A program made the translations under genes and the position numbers. Below are positions 26,692 through 36,800 of a DNA stretch of 64,000 nt, piece after piece. The notes under the pieces are model-generated. The model was not told the DNA's origin, did no database searches, and was given only the letters and a program-made list of their open reading frames with translations. The stretch is from CAVTPU01 sp963736695 (lineage in GTDB: Bacteria; Actinomycetota; Actinomycetes; Mycobacteriales; Micromonosporaceae). The stretch is taken from positions 2,542,001 through 2,606,000 of the forward strand of contig CAVTPU010000004.1 of the NCBI GenBank assembly GCA_963736695.1, given 5' to 3'. Positions within the stretch are counted from its first letter, which is position 1, and the number at the start of each line of letters is the position of its first letter.

Positions 26692-27435
26692 ATGACACGC
26701 GTGGACGAAGTGAAAGCGACTAGTCGCGCCACCCATCGCTATCCAGCCGGCATCGTCACCGCCGCAGCTGGGTTGGGTGCGTCGGCGTTCGTCGCCGATG
26801 TGGTTGAAGGCATGGCAGGGCAGGTCTTGGTGGCGCTGACCAGCAGCGGCTTCGCCTGGGGTTTGGCGGCGTTCCTCGCGGGCCTGGCCGCGCCGGACCG
26901 GCGGCGAGCGATCGTCGGGCCGACAGCTCTATTAGCACTGTCCACATTGCTGTATTACCTGCTTGTCCTATTGGTCAGCCGACGGTGGAGCGGGGCATAT
27001 CTGGAGGATGGCACGTCGGCTGACCTACAAGGATTAGTCTCGATCGAGCTGGCTGCGACGTTGTGGTTTCTCGGTTCGATCATCGCAGGACCGATACTCG
27101 GCCTCATGGGCCACCTCGTCCGGGCAGGGACGGCCACGACCGGCGCACTGGCCCTTGGCATCACCTGCGGGTTGCTCTCCGGCGAGGGATGGCATGACTT
27201 CATCGTGACTGGCCCATGGCAGATGTCCACCGACCCGCAGCATGCTGACTTCGTCCGGGGAATCCTCGTCTCCGAACTGTTCAGGATTGTGATTCCTGTT
27301 GCCGTACTCGCGTGGTTAATGCTCAGACATCGGCTCGTACGGGCTTGGTCAGCCATCATTGCCGCAACTGTGGCGAGCACCGCACTGAGCATCGTGCTGT
27401 GGTCGTGCATCAGACTTGCGACAAGCGGCGCCTAG
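26692..27435 (+). CDS. Multi-pass membrane protein of unknown family
   Basis: 247 residues from ATG at 26692; an in-frame ATG at 26659 and a longer frame upstream have no hydrophobic content and are not preferred. About seven TM helices are seen, for example PAGIVTAAAGLGASAFVA, ALLALSTLLYYLLVLLV, TLWFLGSIIAGPILGLMG and FRIVIPVAVLAWLML. A short periplasmic or cytosolic loop carries SGEGWHDF. I do not recognise a family with confidence. It stands alone on the plus strand. Confidence 0.65.
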   Translation: MTRVDEVKATSRATHRYPAGIVTAAAGLGASAFVADVVEGMAGQVLVALTSSGFAWGLAAFLAGLAAPDRRRAIVGPTALLALSTLLYYLLVLLVSRRWSGAYLEDGTSADLQGLVSIELAATLWFLGSIIAGPILGLMGHLVRAGTATTGALALGITCGLLSGEGWHDFIVTGPWQMSTDPQHADFVRGILVSELFRIVIPVAVLAWLMLRHRLVRAWSAIIAATVASTALSIVLWSCIRLATSGA

Positions 27436-27582
27436 GCGTCGTGGGCCTCATGACGGTCAACGGAGGATGCTGGCGGGTGGAGGGCGGATGGTGCCCGTAC
27501 ACGATCCATTTGTGGGAAGAAGTGAGCCAGGCCGATCGCGTGCCATTCGGCCAGTATTGTCGCTGCTGTTAGACTTTGTGCG

Positions 27583-28281
27583 ATGAGCGAGGAGCTTTCC
27601 GGACGGCGTGAGGTAACGATCAGTTTGCCGTTCACAGGCCTGTGGCTCGCCCGCAACAGCCCGGCCCGCCGTGTCCCGAGTCATGGAACGGATCTGCTGG
27701 GGGAACGCTATGCCATTGATTTCGTTGGCGTTGACGAGCGGCGCCGCACGTCAACGATCCGCGACTGGCGAACGATTCTGGCGACCGAGCCGCCGGAGCG
27801 CTACTACGCGTTTGGACGGCCGATCCTAGCCCCGACCGACGGCGTCGTCGTTGACGTGCACGACGGGGAGGCTGACCATGCTGGTCGCCGGTCACAACTC
27901 GCCCTCGTGCCCTATGTGCTGGGTCAGGCCCGGCGCCTGCGTCAGGGTGCGGGAGCGGTTGCCGGGAACTACGTCACCATCGCACTGCCTGGCAACAAGG
28001 AGTTCGTGGCGCTGGCGCATCTGCGGGCGGGGTCTGTTCGCACTGCCGTGGGCGACCCGGTCCGGACCGGGCAGCAGATCGCGGAGTGCGGAAACTCCGG
28101 CAACTCGACCCAGCCTCACGTGCATCTTCAGATCATGGACAGCGCCGACATCACCATGGCACGGGGCGTACCGATGGTCTTCCGGGATTTTCACGAACAA
28201 ACCCGTAACGCGAAGGACTTCCAATACCGGTTAGTTGGGCTCCCCGGCGAGGAGTCGATCGTGCGGCCGGCGGCCAGCTGA
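27583..28281 (+). CDS. M23-family peptidase, cytoplasmic-looking variant
   Basis: 232 residues. The N-terminus reads LPFTGLWLARNSPARRVPSHGTDLLGERYAIDFVG, the typical opening of a group of M23 domains where the first zinc ligands are H of SHGT and D of AIDFV. Later PILAPTDGVVVDVHDG, ALAHLRAGSV and TQPHVHLQIMDS (HxH) complete the site. No signal peptide or TM helix is evident, unlike the M23 gene at 17.5 kb. The ATG is 27583. Substrate location is therefore uncertain. Confidence 0.85.
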   Translation: MSEELSGRREVTISLPFTGLWLARNSPARRVPSHGTDLLGERYAIDFVGVDERRRTSTIRDWRTILATEPPERYYAFGRPILAPTDGVVVDVHDGEADHAGRRSQLALVPYVLGQARRLRQGAGAVAGNYVTIALPGNKEFVALAHLRAGSVRTAVGDPVRTGQQIAECGNSGNSTQPHVHLQIMDSADITMARGVPMVFRDFHEQTRNAKDFQYRLVGLPGEESIVRPAAS

Positions 28282-28347
28282 GGCGAACAAGTCGTTTTGT
28301 CTCGGGATCCCAGGAGGCGGAGTTGCCCGCTGGTCAGTAAGGTCCCG

Positions 28348-29724
28348 TTAGTGGGCCGCGTTTTTCTCCTTGGTCGGGCTTGAGGGTGGGGCAGCCAATG
28401 GAGTCACCGCCGAGGTGACGGGATTCTCGGACGCCCATACGCTGCGGAGTCTGATCAGGAGGATGACCGGCAGCAGGCCGATGACTCCAAGGACGATGAA
28501 GGTGCGAGAGGTGCCGAGCAACGGCACTAGGGGCAGCAACAGGATGGGACCGAGGACGGTCGGCACTCCGTGGGCGAGCCGGAGCAAGCCGGACGCGCGC
28601 CCCAGAACCGCTTCGGGTACGTACTGCACGGTCAGCATCGAGATCGCCGAGCCGACGCCTCCCTCGAACAACGAGAAGATGACGAGCGCGCCGACCGTCA
28701 CGATCACCACAGGGACTGAGCTGAGGAATAGCCCCACGGTCAGCCCCACCGTGGTCATGGCGAGAACACGACCGGGGATAAAACGGGACCGTTCAGACAC
28801 CGATAGCGAACCGATGAGAGCAGCGACATTCATCGCCCCGAAAATTACGGCGACCACCTGCGGCGCCACGTGCACAACGTCGCGCAGGTGAAACGTAGCC
28901 AAGGTCGGAGTGGCTGCGGCGGTGACGAAGTCCAGCGGCAAAAGAACCGCCAGCGAAGCCAACAGTTGAGGCTGTCGCCGGATAGCCGTCCAGCCTTCCG
29001 CCAGACCGAAGCCGAAGCGGCGACCCAGACCGGTCGACCGCCGCGCAGGCGGATGAACGCCGATCAGCCACACGATGATGGGCGCCACGAACGTCGCAAG
29101 GTTGATCCAAAGCAAACCCCGATATCCCACGACACCCAGCAGCGTCGCGACGATGATCGGGCCAACGATCGTCGTCGCGACGAACAAACTGGAAAGCGTG
29201 CCGCGGGACCGTACGGGGGCGTTCGGGAACATGCGTGGCACGCCGGTCATCCACCCAACCCGGTATGCCGCGCCGGCAACCTGCAGAATCGCCGCCAACA
29301 CCACCAAGAGCCACAGTGGCGCGCCCGGCCGCATCGCGACAATATTCATAACGAGCGCTGCCACGAACTGGACCACGAGGCCCGGGACCACCAACACACG
29401 CGAACCCCACCGGTCGGCCACTCCGCCCAGCAAAGGTCCCAGCAAAAGGGTGGCCGGGGTCAGCGCAGCCAAAAAGCCCATGAGTACGAGTGAGCCGGTC
29501 AGGTCGTAGGCCAGCAACGGCAACGTGACGTCATAAACCGACTCGCCGATGTTGTTTGTCGCGTTACCCGCGGCGAAGATCCGGAATCGACGGTCACGCC
29601 ACGGGTTCGGCTCCCCCACGGTCGAACTAGGCCGGTCACCTGCGAGGACGGCGTCACTGCCAATGCTCAGTTCTTCGACCGAACCGGGGCCTCCGGGGCC
29701 GCTCCGAGCCGTCGAGCCGCCCAT
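28348..29724 (-). CDS. MFS transporter, macrolide-efflux type
   Basis: 458 residues with about 12 TM helices. The family opening RRFRIFAAGNATNNIGESVYDVTLPLLAYDLTGSLVLMGFL and the loop GGVADRWGSRVLVV (the conserved GxLADRxGRR-type loop between TM2 and TM3) place it with MFS drug efflux proteins. The first ~35 residues are a soluble Gly/Ser-rich extension. The ATG at 29724 lies about 100 bp downstream of the tRNA-Lys remnant, i.e. in the left direct repeat; a broken copy of the first ~90 bp of this gene occurs again at 44155-44246. Confidence 0.9.
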   Translation of the reverse strand: MGGSTARSGPGGPGSVEELSIGSDAVLAGDRPSSTVGEPNPWRDRRFRIFAAGNATNNIGESVYDVTLPLLAYDLTGSLVLMGFLAALTPATLLLGPLLGGVADRWGSRVLVVPGLVVQFVAALVMNIVAMRPGAPLWLLVVLAAILQVAGAAYRVGWMTGVPRMFPNAPVRSRGTLSSLFVATTIVGPIIVATLLGVVGYRGLLWINLATFVAPIIVWLIGVHPPARRSTGLGRRFGFGLAEGWTAIRRQPQLLASLAVLLPLDFVTAAATPTLATFHLRDVVHVAPQVVAVIFGAMNVAALIGSLSVSERSRFIPGRVLAMTTVGLTVGLFLSSVPVVIVTVGALVIFSLFEGGVGSAISMLTVQYVPEAVLGRASGLLRLAHGVPTVLGPILLLPLVPLLGTSRTFIVLGVIGLLPVILLIRLRSVWASENPVTSAVTPLAAPPSSPTKEKNAAH

Positions 29725-29870
29725 GCTCCACCCTCTTCTGGTCGGGCGACCGTGAGTGGCCGGCGCCGATCACGCGGAATTCGTGAATGCTGATAGAATA
29801 TATCGTGTTTCCGCAGGTCAGGTGGTGGGTCGCCAGGGACTCGAACCCTGAACCTACGGATTAAAAGTCC
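29634..29870. repeat. Left boundary direct repeat of the tRNA-Lys island
   Basis: This 237-bp segment matches 44155-44392 closely through the MFS gene start, the 100-bp spacer and the 3' part of tRNA-Lys. The match is near perfect from 29722 to 29870 and drops within the MFS codons 5-12. It ends exactly at the anticodon stem (GGATTAAAAGTCC). The pair brackets 14.3 kb. Confidence 0.85.
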
Positions 29871-29907
29871 ACTGCGTGGAGTCGGGACAGACCCCACTGA
29901 CCTGCGG
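29811..29907. repeat. 11-bp inverted repeat flanking the tRNA remnant
   Basis: CCGCAGGTCAG (29811-29821) is matched by its exact complement CTGACCTGCGG (29897-29907). The two arms bracket the tRNA-Lys remnant and the first 37 bases of the island. The right boundary copy has one mismatch in the first arm (CCGCAGATCAG) and no second arm. Confidence 0.7.
29823..29870 (-). pseudogene. 3' remnant of tRNA-Lys (TTT)
   Basis: Identical to the 3' part of the intact tRNA-Lys at 44345-44419, from the CCA end through the T arm to the anticodon loop with anticodon TTT. It diverges directly at the 5' side of the anticodon stem, where the intact gene continues GCAGCTCTGCC and this copy reads ACTGCGTGGAGTC. 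Truncation at the anticodon loop is the usual scar of tyrosine-recombinase integration into a tRNA gene (attL/attR). Confidence 0.85.
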
Positions 29908-30131
29908 TTTCTCGATTTAGGCGACGTTTATTGATCTTTGATGTGATCGTCGTGTGCTCGCCTGACGTGGCGTCGATGGTGTGCTGCCGTATACGGTTCG
30001 CTGGTCATTCAACACTTCTAGCGCTGAAGGCAGACGTATGGTCCGCTGCAGTCGTGCGACCCAATGGCGGGTGGCTTGCGCCGAGTATCGAGTGTCGAAC
30101 TACCCCAAAGCAACGACCCCGGATTGCGGTA

Positions 30132-30593
30132 TTAGGCTAGCGCTGCGGCTGTCAGTGCAGCAGCAGCAGCGGCTACCAGTAACTCCGGCAGTTCCCACAT
30201 CATCGTACGGTGTGCCACTCGATGCGCATTGTCCCACCACTTTTCCGGCGTGTAATGGACTATCGCCACTTTCAAAAAGTTCACGACCGACATAAAGAAG
30301 AACAATGCGGCCGGAAAGACATTAATGATGTGAGCGAGGCCGCGCATGTGCATGCCACTTATCTGGGCCGCAGTCAACAGCACGAGAGAAGCTGCGGCTG
30401 CGCCGCCGAAAAGCGTGAACCACGTCACCCCGCGAGCCATACATCGCAGGATTAGGTCGTCGGCGTCCAAACCGGGTAATTTCATCATGTCGACAAGTCG
30501 TTGCGCCGCACTCCGGTGCCGGTCCGACTCGATATCGAGCCACCGCGCGACCGGCTTCGCCACGAGCCTGCCAAGAGTAAGGCCAAGGTCCAT
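30132..30593 (-). CDS. Small three-TM membrane protein, candidate RHS immunity protein
   Basis: 153 residues from ATG at 30593, preceded by TTGGGGGTGCTCGGA as a ribosome binding site. Three hydrophobic stretches: WFTLFGGAAAASLVLLTAAQ, INVFPAALFFFMSVVNFLKV and a C-terminal ELLVAAAAAALTAAALA. I recognise no family. It lies directly downstream of the 2506-residue RHS gene on the same strand, about 265 bp from its stop, which is the usual place for the immunity gene of a polymorphic toxin. The immunity role is inferred from position; being a membrane protein, it would fit a toxin that acts on membranes or at the envelope. Confidence 0.6.
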   Translation of the reverse strand: MDLGLTLGRLVAKPVARWLDIESDRHRSAAQRLVDMMKLPGLDADDLILRCMARGVTWFTLFGGAAAASLVLLTAAQISGMHMRGLAHIINVFPAALFFFMSVVNFLKVAIVHYTPEKWWDNAHRVAHRTMMWELPELLVAAAAAALTAAALA

Positions 30594-30858
30594 TCCGAGC
30601 ACCCCCAACAGTGCGGCAGTTGACAGATGCGAGCCATCGCGGAACCAATGCGATTGAGCGCCGTATCTCGGCTGCCTACGCTAGCTTAAACGTGGCAGAA
30701 CCAGAAGACACCTGGTCTGCGCGAGGGTCGGCCCTCGCCTTGGTGGCCGGCGGCAGCTTTGTGGCCGGTCAGACGTCGGTCCGTGCGGCGTCTTGGAAAG
30801 GCACCGCACGGACCATCATCCATCCCAACAAATATGGAGATCAAGATCTCCCCGAACA

Positions 30859-33800
30859 CTAGAAAAGTCTAAACAACCGCGAAAAGGTGCTGTTCTTGCA
30901 CCAGGACGTGTACTTACATCCGGTCTGCGCGGCGCTCACCGGGTAGGCGGCTCGAGTGTCCCACCGCCCCCACCATGCGGACTTGGTCAAGTTTGATTTG
31001 TAGCTGGAGCGGTGTCGGTTAAAGGTATTGAGGACACCGCGCTTGAGTTTGCGTGCCCCAGGAAAACCCTTAAAACGTGGGATTGTCTTGCCAATGCCTT
31101 TCGCGGCGCGTGCTGCCAGGATTGCTTTAGCGCCACGGCCGACAGCGCCTATCCCTGGAATCGCCCCCACCACGTCGAGAGCTGCTGCTCCGTACTTTCC
31201 GTCCTTGACGTTTTTGTAGGCCGAATAGGCTGAGAAGCCGACAGCTGCCGCGCCAGCGATAACGTTAATTGGTGGGGGGGTAAACATTGCTACTGTGCTT
31301 GCGACCAACGCCGGGTTTTCCTTGACGAAGGTCCATGCTTTCTTTAGGAAGCCCCAACGCCCATCGAGGTCGAAGCAGTTGACCGGGTCCGCTGAGCAGT
31401 AGTCGTAGGTGCTGGCGTTGCCGCCGTCGATGGGGTCGGGTTGCAGGAACCGTCCGAGGGTCGGCAGGTAGAGGCGTACGCCCATGAGGATGGCTCCGCC
31501 GAGGGCTTGGCTGGAGCGTTGCTTGCCGCCGAGCCAGCCGTAGCGGTTCTGGGTCTGCCCGAGCGACGGTACCCCGAACTCGTCGTAGTCATACGATTCG
31601 GGTTCGGTGAGTGCTGGGTCGAGGGTGACGGCGACGTCGCCGTGCAGGTTGGTCAGTTGCAGGCGGGTGCCGGAGCCGGTTGACGTTGTGGCGGCGAGGT
31701 CACCGTCGGGCCCGGGGACGTTTCGGGTGACGTTGCCGGCGCCATTTTCATCGATCCACAGCGGTTCGTCATTGCCGTCTCCGTAGTGCATGACGGTGTT
31801 GGTTGCACCTGTCCACGCGCCGCCAGCGTACGTCTCGGCGGTGCTGGTGCGCAGCCTCTGCGCGGGGTCGATGGTGAAGGTCTGGCGGGCATCGCCGAGG
31901 GTCTGGCTGTGTACAAGGTCGTTGACGTAGTACGTGATGGCCGGGCCGCCGGGTAGTGCGGTAGTGCGACCAAACTTGTCGTAGGTGTAGCCGGCGTCGA
32001 TGAGTCTGTCCACGGAGTCGTAGTCGTGGTTGTCGACGGTGTCGGCCGTGGTTTCCTGGCAGGTACCGTCGGTCGCGGGCGCGTACACCGAGCGGGTCTT
32101 GCGGTTGGTGCGGGTGTCGTAGGTGTAGGCGCGAGTCACGCAGCCTGCGGTGACGTCACTGTCGTGGCGTACCCGGGTCAGGTGGCCTGTTCGATCGTAG
32201 CTGTAGGTCTTGGACCCGCCGGTGTATTCGTGGTTGATCCATTGACCGGCGTTGTTCTCGACGATCGATTCGGAGTACACGACGGTGCCGTCGCTGTCTC
32301 GGGTGTAGGTACGGGCGATGGGCTGCTGATTGGCGTCGAGCCGGTCGGTTCGGGTGAGTCCGCCGGGGTAGGTCATGGTGATGAGCTGGCCGTCGGGCGA
32401 GTAGCCGGCGGTGAAGGTGCCGGCCGCGCTGTCCGTCATTTCGGTGAGCAGGTCGCGGGGGTCGACAGTCCGGTCGTAGGTGAAGGTGTTCCACCCGGCG
32501 GGGGTGGCGACGCGGGTGGTGTGGTTGTAGCGGTCGTATTCGGTGGTGGTCAGGCCTCCATCGGCGTCGGTGTAGGCGACCTGCCGTCCGAGCTGATCCT
32601 GCTCTCGGGCGATGGTGGCAGCGGTGGTGCTGGTCTGCACGGCGACGCCCGTGGCCGGGTCGTAGCCGGTGGAGACAGTCGGCAGCGCGGTGCCGTCATC
32701 GGAGGTAACGGCGACGGTGACGATGCGGCCGGCTGCGTCGAAGGTGGTGGCGGTGGTGCGGGTATGCCCGTCGGCGGTTTCGACGATCTCTTCGGCGTCG
32801 TTGAACGGGCTATAGCGGGTGACGCGGCGGCTCGGCAGCTGACTCGCCATGCGGGCGGGGTCATGGCCGGTGATCGACCCGACGGTGCGGACCACGCAGA
32901 TGAGCCCGGCCCATTCGGGGCGGTTGCCGCAGGCTGCGTCGGCACTGTTGGTGCTGGCGGTGTAGTAGATGTGCTCGCGGGTGCGGGCGTCGGTGCCGGT
33001 GGCATCGAATCCCCAAGCGGTGACGGTACGGCCGCTGGCGTTGAATACGGCCTTGGCCGATAGGGGTGTGCCGGTGGAGTCGGCGGTCATGGTGGTGAAC
33101 TGGCGTAGGGTCCAACCGGAGGTGCCGCCGTTGTGGCCGTCGTAGCCATAGGTGGTGACGCGAGTGTCGGCCGCCGGGTAGCCCAGGACTTGGGCGCTGG
33201 ATGTCTGGGTGGTTATCAGGTGATAGGTCGCACCGTCTGGTTTGCCTTGGTCGTACTGCTTGACGGTGTGATTGCGTCCGATGACGACTGACCCGGCGGG
33301 TAGGGCGGTCAACGGGCCGGCGCCGTCTGGGTCGGTCAGCGGATTCTCCAGCGCCAGGGTGACAGTGGGGCTGAGTGCGTCAATAAGGTCGACGCCATCG
33401 TTGCTGTAGGTGTTGACGGTGGACAGTGCGTTGGCGCGCGTGGCGGTGTCGGACTGGGCCAGTCCCAGCGCGGCAAGGCTGGTGGCCGCGTCAGGCAGGG
33501 TGCCCAGGGCCAGCTCCCTGTCGGTGGCGGACAAGGAACGCACGACGTTCCCGAATCGGTCATACTCATCCGTGTCGATATGCCCGCCAGGGGTGGCGGT
33601 GTTGACCTCCTGCCCGTTGGCGTTGAGGTAGTGCACGGCTGCGTATGGATAACCGGCACTGCCGGGTGACGCTGGGGTGGCACTGTTGCGAGCCGGGTCA
33701 TCGCGCAGCCCGAACACCGCAGTAGCGTCCGTTGGCAGGTCGGCCTGACCCCAGGTCGCGGGGACCGCGCCGGTGAGGTCGTACGGGCCACCGGAGGCGA

Positions 33801-36800
33801 CCGACAGCGGCACGTGGTAGACCAGATCCGTGGAGGTCTCCCCGTCCGTGACAGTCTTACTTCCTGTCTGTAGTGCGGCGCGTCGTACCCGCAGCAGTCG
33901 ACCGGGATTCTCGTCACCGGCAAGCAACACGATCTGGGCCGTAGTCAGGGCGCTGCCATAGATACGCACATCGTCGATGCCGCCATGCCAGAGGTTCGTC
34001 GCAGCGCCAGCCCACTTGGCGCGACCGATGACGTAGCCACCGGTCGCGTTCCATCCGCCGGTCGCAGCGGTGGCGGCCTGCGGAACGCCATTGACGTAGA
34101 GCCGCATGGTTGACGACGCGGTGTCGTAGACGCCAGCGAGGTGGGTCCACTGGCCGAGGGTCGGCGCGACGTCCGACGAGGCCCGGATGGCACTGGAACC
34201 GTCCGTGTCGCTGGTAGTCCGCGAGAACGCCCACCGGTCGGTGGCCTGGACGTAGTTGAGGAAGAACCCACTGGTGCGGGTGCCGTCCTTGGATACGGCG
34301 GTGCGGTTGACGGACTTGTCAGTCAGCCGTACCCACGCCGACACGGTGTAGGAGGAGGTGTTGGACAGGCTGGTGCCAGCGACGGTCATCTGCGCGCCAG
34401 CGGCACCGGTGAATGTGGCGGCCTGGTCACGAAGGTTGGCGGAATCGTTGCCTTGGCCCCAGCCGATGCCTGTGGCCGTGCCGTTGCGACCGTTTCCGGA
34501 GGTGTCGGTGGCGTTGCCGTCGAGGTCCCAGCGCAGTGCCGCAGCGTCGGCGTCGGGGTTGCCGTAGTCGTACATCCACGGCAGTCGACCGGCGGGCGTG
34601 GTCTTAGTCAGTCGACCTGCGGTGTCGTAGTCGTAGCGGGTCTTCAACGGATTGGGTGTGACCCTCGGGTCCCAGACCTCGCGCAGGCGGCCGAGATCGT
34701 CGTAGGCGTAGCGGGCCACGTCGACGGAGACAACCGCAGTCGCGTTCCATACCCATACCCGCGCAGCGGACACACGGTCGATGTAGTCACCGAACACGCT
34801 CTGACTCAGCCCAGGGGCGGTCGCGGTGGCGTAGACATACTCGAGGACCTGACAACCGCGCGGCGGTGTGGCACTGGTGCACTGATTTGCGTCATCGACG
34901 CCCGGTTCAACTGGGTTGATGACCTTCTTGAGTAGCAGCCGGCTGTTTGCGGTGTCGTACACGTAGCGGGTCTTGGTGTTCGATGACGGGGTCCAGCTGG
35001 ATTCGACAGTCCACACCCCTGCCTGCTGCTTGAACTCGCTGACGCTGCCATCGAGTTCGGTCAACCGGTAGGTCGCGGCGTCAGGGGCCGACAGTACGAG
35101 GCCTTCGGAGCCCGGTTCGGGCGTGAACGTGACGCCGTCGGCATTGCGGGAGAACGTGACCCAGCCGCCGCCGATGGTGTTGATCCGAGCGATGGACAGC
35201 TGCGGGAACGTCAGAGTGGTGTAGTCCGAGTCGGCGGTGCCGCCGGTCGCGCCAGCGGTCCATTGCGGCCCGAACGGTGCCACGACCTCAGTGAACGAAA
35301 GGTTGTCCCAGTACACCTTCTTGCCTGAGCCGCCCTGATTGCCGTTGTAGAGACGGAAGAATGCCTCAGTGGCGCCGGCGGGCACGCTCATGTCGACCGA
35401 CAGTTCCTGCCACGCCTCGGTGTAGGCGGCCATCGGCGAGGCGACCTCAACGTAGGCGCTGCCGACCTTGTAGAACCCGACGACACGCAGGCCACGAGTG
35501 GTGTGGGCGGGGGCGAGTCCGGACGCGGCCGGCACAAAGATCCATCCGGTCATCCGGTAGGTACGCCCGCTCGTCATGTTCAGCCGCAGCGCGCCGAGGT
35601 CACCGCCAACGGCAACGAACGTGTCATTGCTGGTAATGGTGAATGGGTTGATCTCCAGGGAATCGGCTGGGGTGACCTCGCCCTGACCTCGGACGGTGGA
35701 GCGGGCCGCGGTGGAGGTGCTGGCTGCGTTGAAGCCTGTCAGGTCGGTCGACACCTGCCGCTGATTGGCGGTCAGCCGCTCAGGCATCGTCAGGTAGCCG
35801 CTGTCGGGGCCGCGTGAGGAGCTGACGCGGGTGACGCTCAAACCCAGTTCGTCGGCGTCGGTGGCCGATTGCGTGTAGTCGCCGGTGAGCAGGTTGACCG
35901 CACCGGGGCCGATCTCCTCGGTGGCGCCACCATCGCCGCTGGAGTCGACGGTGGCCCGGACCCACGCCGTGTCATACACCGGGGTGGTGGATGTGGCTGT
36001 GTAGATCCGCGCCCGGATCTCCACCACACCGCCGACCAGTCCGAGGGTGTCAGTGGCGTTCCAAATCGCGTACCCGCCGAGGCTGGACAGTTGCGCCGGA
36101 CTAGCGGCGGTCGCGGTTAGCGGCGTGCCGCTGGCGGTAGTCAGGTTCGCCGACGGGATCGGCAGCGCCACGCCGCCCGCACCGCGGCGGTATTCGAAGT
36201 AGACGCGCGTATAACCAACGACGGGAGTGGTGACCTGCAGTTTGGTGCGTTTGACAATGTTCGCGCCAGGAAGCGGCTGCGCCAACGCCGCATTGCCTGC
36301 GGTGAACACGTATGTGTTCGGGTCGGACAGGTTGCCAGCTAGGTCCTTGGCCTGCACAGTCAAGGTCCGTTGCCCATCGCGGGGGCTGAGCGTCACCGAC
36401 AGCGGTGCGGTCGTCGCTTTAGTGGTGGCCGAAGCGTCGGTGTCGAGTCGATACACAAACGCGGCTAGGTCACCGCTGCCCGAGGCCGGGGTGAAAGTGA
36501 ACGTGTCCGGCGCCGACGCGCCACCGTGGGGCTGACCGTCGTTCAGGTAGATCGTCGCGGAGACGAACGGGACCCCAGGCTTGGTGGTGTCGACGGTCAA
36601 TGCCGTCCACGCGGTGGGCGGGCCAAACCCGGACACGTCCTTGGCGCGAACCTGCCACTCATACTCGGTGCCGTTGGCCAGGTCGGCGCTCACCTGCCAG
36701 GTGGCGGTGGCGCCGTTGGTCCAAGCGGGGTTGCCCGATAGGAGAGGCGAGGTCGCCACGACAGTGCCGGTGGCCTTGTCGCGGATAGCGAACTCAGCCT

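Noticed and set aside
30836..30851. Small palindrome GGAGATC-AA-GATCTCC after the RHS stop
   Set aside because: Only a 7-bp stem with a 2-base loop; too weak to call a terminator on its own.
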